Source of the DNA: Toxonevra muliebris | Lineage: Eukaryota; Arthropoda; Insecta; Diptera; Pallopteridae | Direction: 5' to 3' | NCBI GenBank assembly: GCA_963691655.1 | Contig: OY829330.1 | Span: 2,852,001-2,916,000 of the forward strand | DNA length: 64,000 nt | The notes under the pieces: model-generated | What the model was told of the DNA's origin: nothing | What the model saw: the letters and a program-made list of their open reading frames with translations, nothing else | Databases searched by the model: none | Shown: positions 34,165-45,146 of the stretch, piece after piece | Layout of the letters: each line of letters starts with the position of its first letter | How positions within the stretch are numbered: the stretch's first letter is position 1 | Translations under genes and position numbers: made by a program

Positions 34165-35591
34165 GTGTTAGCATATGTATATCGCTTTTTCAATAGTGTG
34201 AAGGCAAAGGTTAGCAAAGCAAATGTCCCAGCCTCAAGCTCTATCCTTCAAGCCGAAATTCAATTTGTGAAGACACGTCTCATTCTCTTGGCTCAATCTC
34301 GTTATTATCCACGAGAAAGAACATCATTACTCGATGACAAACCCATAGAGAAGAAAAGCACTCTTCTCGTGCTCAATCCTTTCCTGGATAAGCAGAATAT
34401 CTTGAGAGTGAATGGTCGTCTCGTTCATGCAACCCTTAGCTATAACGAACGCCATCCAATAATCATTCCTGAAAGTTCTCGCTACTGCGTTCTCTATCAA
34501 GATTTTCTCCATAATCTACTGCTCCATGCTGAAGTCAGCCTCATGCTTCGCACGGTCAGACAAGAATATTTCATTCCTCGCTTGAAACTTAAAGTTAAAA
34601 AGTGTATTTTCCAGTGTAAAGCTTGCACTATCTACAAGCAGACAATGCGGTCTCAAATTATGGCTGCTCTACCTCCCGAGGGCTGTAATTTCTCTCTTCC
34701 TTTTTCTATTACAGGTGTAGACCGTTTCAAATAAAGGCTTTCGTCCTACGCTCGTCCACTTTCCTTAAAGGATATGTGGCAGTATTTGTATGCTTCTCCA
34801 CGAAAGCAATTCATTTGGAACTCTGTTCAAATTTAACGACTGATGCCTTCCGAGCATGTTTCGCTAGATTCGTTGGACCTAGAGGGCTTCCTGAAAAAAT
34901 TATGAGTGACAATGGCACAACATTTGTCGGCGCTCAACGCGCCATTAGTAAAGACTTCTTAAAATTCCTCAAAGAAGTCTCTATTGATATTTCCCAAAAA
35001 TATTCTCCTCAAGGCATAAATTGGCACTTTATTCCTCCAAGTGCTCCTCACATGGGTGGTTTGTGGGAATCAGATGTCAAGAGTTTCAAAACTCATCTCA
35101 AAAAGACAGCTGGTAACCATAAATTCACATTCGAAGAGTTTTCTACTCTACTCGCCAAAATAGAGGCCGTTCTCAATTCCCGGCCTCTTTCTCCTGCCTC
35201 GCAGGATCCTGCTGATCTCACAGCAATTACCCCTGGGCACTTTCTCCGAGGTGCACCGCTATTGGCTACACCTGAACCTAATTCTGAGAATCTCTCTCTC
35301 ATTAACCGTTGGGAAAAACTCAAGGTCCTACATCATCAATTCAGCCGCCGCTGGAAAGATGAATACCTGAGGGATCTTCAAAAGCGGTATAAACATCCGC
35401 AGAAAGATCCTGTAGAAGGAGAGTTCGCAGTCATAAAAGACGAACTCCTTCCCCCAAATGACTGGCGTCTCTGCCGGATCATTAAATTACACCATGGTCC
35501 CGATAACCACATTCGCGTTGTTGATTTGCGCACACAAAACGGTGTAATAACACGTCCCATCGTGAAATTGTGTATTTTACCTCTCGCGTAA
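34165..35591 (+). pseudogene. BEL/Pao integrase, one frameshift
   Basis: The frame from about 34165 to 34734 holds the upstream NGRLVHA block and the zinc-binding region (His of LLHAEVSLML, then CKAC). It ends just after ITGVD, the first catalytic Asp. A small deletion shifts the frame, and 34776-35591 continues with VFVCFSTKAIHLEL, MSDNGTTFVG (second Asp) and HMGGLWESDVK (catalytic Glu). Then follow SPASQDPADLTAITPGHFL and the C-terminal DNA-binding block near LHHGPDNHIRVVDLRT. Intact integrase inserts the element DNA into chromosomes. All three acidic residues are present but split across the frameshift. Confidence 0.85.
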
Positions 35592-35650
35592 AACACAGAT
35601 CCAGTAGAATTCTCATTTCTACTCACTATTAGTATTCCCAAACTAATGTT

Positions 35651-36231
35651 TCTACTTTTCCAGTACTCCACAGGTCCAATCTGCAGATGCAGCTCTTGCG
35701 AACCAACAACCGCAGCCAGCAGTCGCATCTCCTGTGACGCAGCCCCAGCCTGCAAACGTGCGCCAGTGCAGATTATGCTTCCGCTTTCATTCGTTGCGGT
35801 TCTGTCGAGGCTTCCTCGCGATGACCCCAAACCAGTGAGCGCAAGCGGCCAGGGCACATGGCTACTGCCTTAATTGCCTGGCGACCACCCATACCACCGC
35901 TCACTGTACGTCGGACAGCAGGTGTCGAAAGTGCGGTTTGGACCACCATACTCTCCTTCATCCGGTGTCCAGACCCGTGCAAGTCCAGCAGCGCGCGCAG
36001 ACCGGAAGAGTAAATAGACCTCGAAATCAAGCACCTCGACGGCCATATAATGCAGTTGTGCATGCATCCGCACTTTCTTCGACTTCCAATAGGACTATAT
36101 ATCGAAGCCTTGAGACGTCCCATTTCCGAGACCAGAGAGTTAGAAGCCTGCTGGGCGATGTTGTGAACTCCTTACAACGTTTACAAGACGTCATCGATGT
36201 TGCATCCGTGCAAGGGGGCCGGGATGTCTAA
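35651..36231 (+). pseudogene. 3' zinc-knuckle ORF of the BEL/Pao element, one nonsense codon
   Basis: After the integrase stop there is a splice-acceptor-like ctacttttccag at about 35652-35663. An open frame without an early ATG then gives a Gln/Pro/Ala-rich stretch and CRLCFRFHSLRFCRGF, followed by HGYCLNCLATTHTTAHC and CRKCGLDHHTLLHP: three Cys/His knuckles like those of Gag nucleocapsids. A TGA at 35836-35838 interrupts it. The stop codon TAA (36229-36231) lies inside the first bases of the 3' LTR. An RNA-binding, packaging or spliced accessory product is plausible; the location downstream of integrase is the odd feature. It could also be a displaced gag fragment. Confidence 0.6.
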
Positions 36232-36541
36232 GCCATCTACTATTTTCTATTCTATTCTATTCCTTTCTATGTTTGGGCCCTTTCCCAACACTCCTTTTTT
36301 CCTATTTCTATTTCTTCCTTTTTCTCTCCTTACTGTATTTTCACCGCTCTATTCTGTTCTTTTCTTTATCCTTATTCTTATGAATATCTCTTAAGTGCCG
36401 GTCGCTATCTTCCATAATTTTCTATTTTTATAATTTCAAATTTCGATTTTCATCTCAATAAACTTTATAAATTACTTTAAAAACCGAATTTCCACCGTGT
36501 TTTTTCATTTCAAAAAATATAATTCATCTCCGAATTATACA
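36225..36541 (+). repeat. 3' LTR of the BEL/Pao element
   Basis: 317 bp and nearly identical to the 5' LTR except for two rather than six ATTCT units and a c for t in cttaagtgccggtcgc. Confidence 0.9.
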
Positions 36542-36639
36542 ATTACGTCGATGAGTTGGGCATGATTGGCACTTTTATAATTTCTCAAACAATTTTGAAC
36601 AACATTCGCAAATGCTTCTAATGCTTCTCGTATTGACTC

Positions 36640-36947
36640 TTTTTTTTTTTTTTTTTTTTTTGGAACAGACAAAAGAAGTATTCAAGAAAACAGCACTCAG
36701 ACAAGTTTTACGTCCATTGTAATATATCCTGTGTTCCCTTTTGCTATTCTTTAATTCTACCAGATTTATTAATAAATCTTAGAAGATCCTGCGGTGTTAG
36801 AGAGCTCAGGTGTTCGTCTCCCAACACTCCAGTACCAAATATGTTTACCCTGATCTGGCAGAAAGCGGGGCAGACACTAAGAAAGTGGTCCGCTGTCTCT
36901 TCACATTCTTCCTCCAAACCACAGGAAGCACAGAAGGCACTAGCTCC
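36640..36947 (-). mobile_element. 5'-truncated LINE, 308 bp
   Basis: The poly-T at 36640-36661 is the poly-A tail of a minus-strand insertion. TATTGACTC occurs on both sides (36631-36639, 36948-36956) as a 9 bp target duplication. The frame reads SAFCASCGLEEECEETADHF and CPAFCQIR, the Cys/His block at the C-terminus of I-group LINE ORF2. Copy 1 at about 16420-16440 shows the equivalent uninterrupted sequence. Confidence 0.85.
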
Positions 36948-37109
36948 TATTGACTCACTCAAACATTCAGTAATCCAGCATCGTCAAACAATTTGCGGAT
37001 TTGTGGTTCAACGAATACGCCACGAATACTCCCGCTTTGATTTTTTGTAATGGCAATTTCGCACACCCTCTTTGTAATTTCATTGCGCTAGCGTTATTTT
37101 TCAACTACT

Positions 37110-37425
37110 ACTATTATTTTTCAACTACTATTATTATGGCCAAGGCCGAGCTTTTCGCATCCATTCATGTTGTGTGAGTTATATTTATACACGAATGGAA
37201 GGGACCTACAGTTTTATGCCGAATCCGAACGGCAAAGTGAAAAGCTTTTCATAGGCATTTTTTACTCTTGGAGGTTTGCCATTGCCAGCCAAGAGGTGGT
37301 GCCATGTAGAAAAATTTTTATTTTCTATTTTTGATTTTTTTTGAGCGTGCCGAGATATGAACCCGGGCATCTCTGCGTAGCAGTCCAACACACTAACCAC
37401 TAGGCTACAGCGACCACACGCTCTA
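37110..37425 (-). mobile_element. tRNA-derived SINE (family C), full length
   Basis: The minus strand begins ggtcgctgtagcctagtggt with box B GGTTCATATCTCG. It continues to a body with TGGCAATGGCAAACCTCC, GCCGTTCGGATTCGGCATAA and CTGTAGGTCCC, ending near a TAATAATAG-type tail. The CCGTTCGGA..CGGC core resembles that of family A although head and tail differ. It interrupts the gcgttattttgcaac/gctctaacg junction seen intact at 16558-16580. Confidence 0.75.
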
Positions 37426-37792
37426 ACGAAATTCTTCATGAGACCAAACATGATGTGGAGGGGCGAAGAATGATTTGGTTTTTATAGACGAGTGGATCTT
37501 TTATAATATTGTGCCCCCCGAAGTATGTTGGTTTCGCTGCGGCCAAACATATTCAGAATAATACTGTGCATGAAAATTTCAAGTGGTTCATCATTTTATA
37601 GACCAGAACGAATTGTGAGAAACATTTCGAGTTTTCGAGAATATTTTATTTTTACTCAATCCTTGATTACTTTGTCATTTTTGATCCGATTGCTATAATT
37701 TTATGCTTAAAATTTTTGTAATGAAATGGTCTATCGATTCAAAAAATAAAATTTTGTGATTACTGTTTGTGAGAAAGAAAACCAATAAACTA

Positions 37793-37960
37793 ATACTATG
37801 TAAAAGTTTAATTGATTATAACAAACAAGAAAAATTATATTTAACAAAATGTTTTTTTAATTTTGTTTTTTAGTTACTAATACTACCCGAACAGTGACAG
37901 TAACATTTCAAATTTTGCCTTTGGGTTTTGGTGTTACATTTCAGAAATTTCTACCCAACT
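37793..37960 (-). repeat. Right arm of the 5.9 kb spaced inverted repeat
   Basis: Inverse of 32065-32228 (ctatgtaaaagtttaattga through ttcagaaatttctaccca). Confidence 0.65.
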
Positions 37961-38778
37961 AATGTTTAAATACAATAAATTAAATACGATGATGCATTTA
38001 ATGGACCCTATCAGACTAGGGACAAAAGTGGATAAATGTCTCGAAGCTTTAGGAAAAATGCTTGTTTCCGAGTTTTTTTAATCTTAACCTCCAAAAAAAA
38101 AATGGTCGAAAATAACAAAAAATTCACAAAATGATCAATTTAAATTTTTTCAAATAAATTTTATTCAATGTGCATTCCAATGCATTTTTTTTTTATCGTG
38201 AAGGACACAATTTCGATTATTTTATTGACTTGTCATTACTGATGATGTATCCAACCTCAAAAAAATTACCAAAAATAGTCAGAGGCTCATTTTTTTCAGA
38301 TGATTATTAGTGGGAATTTGGGCCATTATTAATGATGAGAAACCCAAATGAGGTTAGCATATATTCCCTTAAGTCGTGTAGTCACAGCATTGAAAGAGAT
38401 TTTCCGAGTCGGGGTACTCTGAGCAATAATGGGCTAAAGAATTAATTACATTTTAAGTTTGTCTCCTAAAACTGCTGAGAACGAATCTATGGTCAAAAAC
38501 TTCCCATCACGTCCCGATTTAGAATGGGGTCGAAACCCCTAAAAATAGCGTTTTTGGCCATTTTTGAAAAATAGCTGAACCCTAAAGTGCTACAAACTTC
38601 GAAATTAATAAATAAAAGACTGAATCATGCCTTTCGAAGGAGCCCTAAGCCAAATTGTTTACATGCGCCTTTGAAGCAGTGGATGTGTTTATGTCTTGGG
38701 ATAAAGGAAAAAATGTACACAGAATGAGATAGTGAAAAGTGCAGTGGTCCGAAGTATTTTAAGGCCCGCTGGTTGCAG
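37961..38778. other. Intergenic with repeat fragments
   Basis: The part at 38480-38610 is a diverged copy of 9955-10080, and aatacgatgatgcatttaat at 37985 recurs near 13147. No gene seen. Confidence 0.35.
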
Positions 38779-38961
38779 TCAGAATCCCCAAAACCTTCCC
38801 CCTAAATACAGCCTTGGTTGGGTATATTTGTTGGAACCAAGTGCTGGTGCAAAAACATAGTAATATTCAACAAAGTCCACAAAATATTCACCATTAACTA
38901 ATTCGAAAGCCATAGCCATAGACGATATCCATACCACCAGGACAAGAACAATGATCCTCAA
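38779..38961 (-). other. Possible small secreted-peptide exon, unproven
   Basis: Sixty codons read LRIIVLVLVVWISSMAMAFE at the start, a good hydrophobic signal-like segment, then a Tyr/Phe-rich tail ending GGRFWGF and TGA. The first codon is TTG, not ATG. An in-frame TGA lies five codons upstream, so a translated product would need an upstream exon spliced near gatttag|ttc. I recognise no family. It may be chance. Confidence 0.2.
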
Positions 38962-40330
38962 AGTAGAACTAAATCATTCTCATAATGAAATATTTAGAAA
39001 TTGAAAACATAAAGAATGAGATAGAAAAGGCAGTTCTCAAAATCATACGAACAATTTTGGAGGGTCTGTGAGCTCCTGTGATCACATAATTTTCTTTATG
39101 AAGATGCGGAGTCTTATTTGACTTTATGTCCCGGCGAAGTGTGGCTACTATAGCCAAAATGAGCAGTTTTAATAAATTTTAAGATTACTTAGTACAAACA
39201 TGAAAGTTTATCCCTATTTTCATACCAAGCACTGCTATTTTTTTGCAGTCATCATGGGTTGTGAGAGCCTTTTAGTTTTTATAATTCTGTTAAAATTTTT
39301 AAGATAAAAATTATTTTTAAGTTGTTATTCATATCTAAACATTATATAAATATATTGATAAAAAAATATTGTTTGTGTGATATGAAACTTTTTCCTTATA
39401 TCACTATCATTATTTTGGCCACAGCTGTATGCAAATATACATATATTGGTTTTGGAAAATTTTAAAGGGATCCGCTAGTTTTCCCATTGAATTATTTTAA
39501 TATCAAAAATTGAAGGAAGGAGGAAATCCTATTAATTTTATGTTATTTTTCTGAGAGTGCATAGACCACTTCACGGATATTTTGTCGTTATATGGCAGCA
39601 GCGGTAGCTGCAAAGACCCCACATAATTACTGCAATGTATGCCGTACAGAAAACCTTGTAAAATATGATTAAACATATATATTTCATGTGGCTGAGGAAG
39701 GATAGTAGTCCTCCAGTTCTGACTATGGATATTTCTCTAAAACCACCGCAGGATGACATACTAAGTTTAACCTGTCCGGGACTGAAGGAAACGGGTTTAT
39801 TTAAATGGGAAGTATGCATTTATATTTTCCTTCCTCGGGTCGTTAAAACTGTTTTCTTGGATTTTTGACCTTAGTTGTACTTTTTTAAATAGAGAATCCT
39901 GCGTAATGTATTTTCTGTTTGGATATTTCATGCTTATAATGTGGATGTGTGTTTGTAGATATATAAATATGTGAGTATGATTTATTTACAATGTAATGTG
40001 CTTAGTTTTTTGCAGCATTGTGAATTTTACAATCTTATTAAAGGGTCAAACTTTTCAAAAACTTAAACTAAAAACAAATAAAAGTAAACACTTTTTTTCT
40101 TTTGTTTAAACTAAATTGACTAGGTTTTGTTCTTGTCAAAACATTAATTTGTTTTTGTAACAAACAATTATGTTTGTTTTGATTTTTATATTAAACTTAC
40201 ACAGAGTATTATAAATATATTAAGTAAATGTATTTCATGTTATTTATAAACACAACAAAAAAATATAAACAAAAAAAGTATGTACAATAGCTAAGTTTGA
40301 ATTTGACTAGGTAAAGTTTCCTTACATGCG

Positions 40331-40365
<35 letters not shown>

Positions 40366-41149
40366 TTAAGTAACTCAATACATATTAAATATCATTTTCA
40401 TATTTTTGTTGGGTTTGCTTAGGTTATTTAATTTTGTTTAATTAAAATAATATTTTTATATTTAAATAACTAAATTATTTATTTTTTGCATAGTCTATTT
40501 TATAAAGATATATGCATGTACATATTTACTTTATATATTTTTACATTTTTAATAATAAGAATAATATTTCTTTGGTGAGATCGATTTTATGTATTTACAC
40601 ATAGTGTCATATTAGCTTTTAATAAATAATTATTTTCCATTATTTGTTTTTGTATTGCTGTTCTAAGATTATTATCAACAAAATTAATTTTTTTAATATT
40701 ATTATTATTATTATTACATAGATTATTATGCATAATTGTATTTTCTCTTTCATTTTGGGTAAAGAAAATATGTGTTTCTTTTTCTTGTACAGAAAAAAGT
40801 AGAAAATTATTTATTTTTATGTATTTAAAATATTTGTGTATTCTTTTAAATTATACATAGTTTAAAATTTTAGGTACATTTTTGCTCTTCCACTTCCACT
40901 AATTTTTCTACTTGTTTTTAATTTTCCCTTTTTGCTTTTGCATAAGCGAAAATAATACAGCAATTCATTGAAGAAATGTTATTAATTCTTTGCTTTCGCT
41001 TTGAATTTTTTTTTTTTTTGCTTATTTTTGGTTTTTGTTGATTATTGGTTAAAATTTTTCTACATATATTCATATTTTCTTTAATAATTATTATTATATT
41101 TTGTTCTACAACATTTATTGCATTGTTCGCACTTTACATTTTGTGTTAA
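38962..41149. other. AT-rich intergenic DNA
   Basis: No credible gene. It is dominated by A and T runs, especially 40070-41100. Confidence 0.45.
40334..40362. repeat. (TG)n microsatellite
   Basis: About fourteen TG units in an uninterrupted run. Confidence 0.9.
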
Positions 41150-41815
41150 AGGCATGTGCAGGCACATGCGACTTTGTAGCAGTGTTGTTGCAGCGCTTCC
41201 GGTGCTGCAAAGTCTCAAGCTTCGAAATCGCCCATTATCTGACACAGGTGCGATTTTGTGGCTCTGAAGTCGCAGCTGCTGATCTTTTTTCATTCATTTT
41301 TCTGTGGCAGAAATTATAAAAAATTTATTGCAAAAAATTAAAAATTAGTAGCTTTATTGATTGCTTTAAAGGAAGGAAATGTAGAGTCAAAGGATGCACA
41401 GAAACACGCAATATTGCCGTTTCTACAGAAGTTGTGAAAACGTTACATATTATGTTATACGAGTAACCACGTTCGGGCAAACCATTGTCGCAAAATTTGG
41501 CCCAAAACTTATCAAAAACGAAAAATTGATTAAAAATGTACGGAAACATCTTATAAAGGAAAAATAAATAAACTACAATATCGCTCAGCATTCTCTTCTT
41601 CTAAAGCAAAAACTAAATGCGTTAATCTGAGGAAAATTATATTATTACAACTTGTGCCGCAGAAGAATAAAAAAAATCTTGCGTCGCGACCTCAGAACTG
41701 GAAAATCGCAAAGTGTGAAGTAACGTGCGATTTCGAAATTTAAGAGCTTGCAGCACCGAAAACGACGCAACAGCGCTGCGACTTATTCGCGTATGTCTGC
41801 GCATGGCTTAATTTT
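41150..41815. repeat. MITE with about 165 bp inverted repeats
   Basis: Positions 41150-41320 match the inverse of 41640-41815 (landmarks ggtgctgcaaagtctcaagc against cttgcagcacc, and cgaaatcgcccattatctga against its diverged inverse). The GC-rich arms stand out from the AT-rich surroundings. No coding capacity. Confidence 0.65.
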
Positions 41816-43384
41816 TATAGTATAAATAATATTTGAATACTCGTAATTTGAAACATCATATAAATCACTATACTTCTACATTTATGCTTCCGTACACTTT
41901 CAATCACATTTTCGTGATCGCTTATTTGTTCAGCACAGTTGCTTAGGTATGGGGGAAGAGGGGGGAGGGGTTAAGGGAATAAATTCTCCCAATATAATTC
42001 AGTTAGCAGACAAAATTTAAAAAATTTTTAATATGTATTTAGTTATATTTTGAAAATAAAAAAAATGTTTAAGCAATTTAAAATTGATTTCGAATTTTTT
42101 TAGAATTCATAACTACATATTAAATTGCTTGAAATTTTTTGATTGCCAGAGCTGGAAAAGAATACGTTCAATTTGATTTCATTCATTGAAGTTTCAGTTA
42201 ATGAATACAGTCAACGTTCGATAATGTGAAAATCCACTAACGTAAACATCCACTAACGTGACCAAATTTTTTCTCCATTGACTAATCTAAAACAAGAACA
42301 AAAGTCTGAAAGCTTTAAAACGTGAACAAAATTTCTTTGAAATTGTGTATCAATTTTCATGATTTTAATAGTTTCGGGAATCCTTTAGATATGTTTACAA
42401 TGAAAATTTTACGGTTTTTAAGTCATGACTGTTTGAAGTCACTTAGATACATTCAAAGCCACTTGAAGTCATAAATTATATTAAGAAATCAAAAATTTCC
42501 AAAAATAACAAGGTTCTGAAAGTGAATTCTGATAGAACTCCAATATGAAATACATTTTTAGTTTAGAAAATACTTTTGAAAACACACTTGTTCACTGCGT
42601 ATAAAAGGTGAAAATTTGATAAATTTTTGGAATTTGGATTTGTTTTTACAAAAACCAAGTTTACAGATTTTTGTGGTTCAGTGATCTATAAAAAAAATTT
42701 GATGGGCAACATATTTATTGAACATATTAACCCTCTATCAACCCTCGTAATGGGTCAAAAATGTAACTTTTTTTGAAAGAGAAAAAATACCCATAATGGT
42801 GTGCACCAAAGGGTTAACATGTTGGAAGAAAATTCGACTATAAATTGCTGAGCATACAAACAAGCTTTGATGCAAAACTAACAAGTTGTCTTATGGTTTA
42901 TTATACTTAATCTCTTAGAAATGGGTAAACTTTAGGCTCGCGTAAAAAAACTAAACGTAAGCTTTTAAAACGCCGAGACCCGTATAATTTTTTTTCCGAA
43001 TTCTATCAGAATCTACTTTCAGAACCTTGTTTTTTTGTTTGTTCAACTGTGTATTCGGTGAAAAGTTTCATGCGATAGTGAATGAGTTTGAAAAGGGACA
43101 AATTTGCACTAAATAAACATTATAATAGAAAGTTTTTAATGAAATTTCATAAAAGTCGAAAACCTTAGTCGGAGTCTCATGATCCTTTTTTTTAAATTCT
43201 GATGTCATTTTTGAATTCATGGCCAAATACATGGGTAAAATTTTGTCTACCCTAAGGGGGATTTCTACCTAAGCCCCTGGTTTTTCACAATTATTTAAGT
43301 TTTAATCCCCATGCCGGTGAGCTGCATCTTTGGCACGACAAAAAAAAAGCTGCGCATTTGCAAAAAAAACAGTCTACGACAATC
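41816..43384. other. AT-rich intergenic DNA
   Basis: Around 42205-42260 is a segment that could be the end of a pogo-like element (acagtcaacgttcgataatg). The part at 43130-43215 repeats 18920-19030. No gene seen. Confidence 0.35.
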
Positions 43385-43536
43385 GGTGCGTTTCCCGGGT
43401 GCAATTCAGAAAAGCTGATTTCGAAGTGATTAATCAAAAATCAGTAATCAGTAATCGTCTTAGAAACGGCATGATGCCTTAGATTTTAACACACTTTGAA
43501 AGCAGCTTTTCTGATTTTGCACCCGGGAAACGCACC
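43385..43536. repeat. Short MITE, 152 bp
   Basis: The ends GGTGCGTTTCCCGGGTGCAA are perfectly inverted at 43385 and 43536, and the inversion continues through cagaaaagctg on each side. The interior of about 90 bases has repeats of atcagtaatc. Length and structure are those of a MITE. Confidence 0.75.
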
Positions 43537-44086
43537 CAATGACGCGATTGTGTGCGGCAGTTCATATAACAACATAAATCGCGTTTGTCTGCGCTTGCAT
43601 TAATACTTTAGAAAAATTTATTAGAGTTATCGTTTTTGAACGTGTTGGGATATACAAATGTTCACGAACGGTCGACTCAACAAGTGTTTTTTAAACACAT
43701 GTTGTTCTTAATAAACTCTTAATAAACTCCGTTTAAGACCTTTAAATTCAAAATATAAAACGTTTTTAAATTATTTTTCGCTATTTTGGCGTTTTTACTT
43801 TTTTTACCCAATTCTATTAATTTTTTTTCACATTTTGAAAGTGTGAAAATGGACATAAATTTTGAATTTTTCCAATACTAAAAAAATGTGGCATTACCTT
43901 TATGTATTGGAAAAATTTTAAATTGGTCTTCCCCTACAAACATTTTGGTTTTAGATCAACTTGAGGTGAAGTTGATATCAAATACCTTTCTTTAATCTCC
44001 AACGTTAATCCTCAACAGCACCTCCATTGGAATACTATAGCATTCTCAACAAAAAAGGCGTTTTTTTTTGTATGGTAATAATTATA

Positions 44087-45146
44087 GTTCATGATAGTTT
44101 TTTAGGAGACTATGAAAATTAAATCTAGAGGTTAATTTTCAAAGTCATGACTTAAGTTCATGTCAATTTCGTTATTTGAAGTTATATATAAACAGGCTTA
44201 ATGAACAAATGTAGTCATCACAACAACAATGTATATAGAGACGGGCAAATCAGACGGCCGTTTCGGAATCCGCCACAATTCCTCATCAGTGATCTTAGTG
44301 ATAGTTCTTAATCTTTCAATATCCCATATAAGCTACTAATATTTGAAATCATAACCCAGAATTACGGATTTGATTCCAAATATCTTCACTGAATAGAGAT
44401 ATTGAAAGAAACTACCACTACCGTTCTATACACTTATGTTGTTGTTTTTTTCCCATTGTAGCTAATCTGCATAACAGTTCGTTATTTGAAAGTCTAGTAC
44501 ATGGGAGAGTGTGTGTGTTTGTGAGAAAATTATTCTAGGTGTCATTTTTTCTGAACGGTCCCCATTCGATCAGTTCATGATAGTTTTTTAGGAGACTATG
44601 AAAATTAAATCTAGAGGTTAATTTTCAAAGTCATGACTTAAGTTCATGTCAATTTCGTTATTTGAAGTTATATATAAACAGGCTTAATGAACAAATGTAG
44701 TCATCACAACAACAATGTATATAGAGACGGGCAAATCAGACGGCCGTTTCGGAATCCGCCACAATTCCTCATCAGTGATCTTAGTGATAGTTCTTAATCT
44801 TTCAATATCCCATATAAGCTACTAATATTTGAAATCATAACCCAGAATTACGGATTTGATTCCAAATATCTTCACTGAATAGAGATATTGAAAGAAACTA
44901 CCACTACCGTTCTATACACTTATGTTGTTGTTTTTTTCCCATTGTAGCTAGTCTGCATAACAGTTCGTTATTTGAAAGTCTAGTACATGGGAGAGTGTGT
45001 GTGTTTGTGAGAAAATGATTCTAGGTGTCATTTTTTCTGAACGGTCCCCATTCGATCAGTTCATGATAGTTTTTTAGGAGTCTCTATATACATTGTTGTT
45101 GTGATGACTACATTTGTTCATTAAGCCTGTTTATATATAACTTCAA
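44087..45146. repeat. Foldback-family element with a 486 bp tandem duplication
   Basis: Unit 44087-44572 is repeated at 44573-45058 with only one or two base changes, and a third start (gttcatgatagttttttagg) follows at 45059. It then switches to 45081-45146, the inverse of the segment at 44176-44241 and 44662-44727. The family also occurs at 49848-50445 and as a scrap at 15105. Confidence 0.85.

Larger units (their letters stand above)
33497..36541 (+). mobile_element. BEL/Pao LTR retrotransposon, internally deleted
   Basis: The LTRs begin TGTCTAAGCC and end ATTATACA. They lie at 33497-33833 and 36225-36541 and differ by four ATTCT units and about one base, so insertion is recent. ATTAC duplicates flank it (33492-33496, 36542-36546), and the uninterrupted target exists at 16331-16345. 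A purine-rich tract (gcaagggggccggga) precedes the 3' LTR. Only 2391 bases lie between the LTRs: protease, reverse transcriptase and RNase H are missing, while integrase and a zinc-knuckle ORF remain. Confidence 0.9.
36542..37790. mobile_element. Long-TIR element copy 2, right part, with two further insertions
   Basis: Positions 36542-36639, 36948-37110 and 37426-37790 match 16331-16440, 16430-16575 and 16575-16880 of copy 1 in order. They carry the same minus-strand coding remnants (KADVFVE-type block, GLMKNFV block). A LINE at 36640-36947 and a SINE at 37110-37425 interrupt it. This copy retains about 55 bases around 37580-37635 that copy 1 lacks. Confidence 0.7.

Noticed and set aside
35378..36123. 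Long minus-strand frames opposite the BEL/Pao integrase and zinc-knuckle ORF
   Set aside because: They are antisense shadows of clear plus-strand coding sequence and show no domain of their own.
33497..36541. An endogenous retrovirus with envelope gene
   Set aside because: No membrane-anchored envelope-like ORF exists between integrase and the 3' LTR; the ORF there is a zinc-knuckle protein.
31553..42260. A pogo-like element bounded by tacagtacccgctagg at 31553 and acagtcaacgttcgata at 42207
   Set aside because: The two ends are not inverted copies of one another and no transposase lies between them.
44087..45146. CRISPR-like array
   Set aside because: The 486 bp units are directly adjacent without spacers, in an animal genome.
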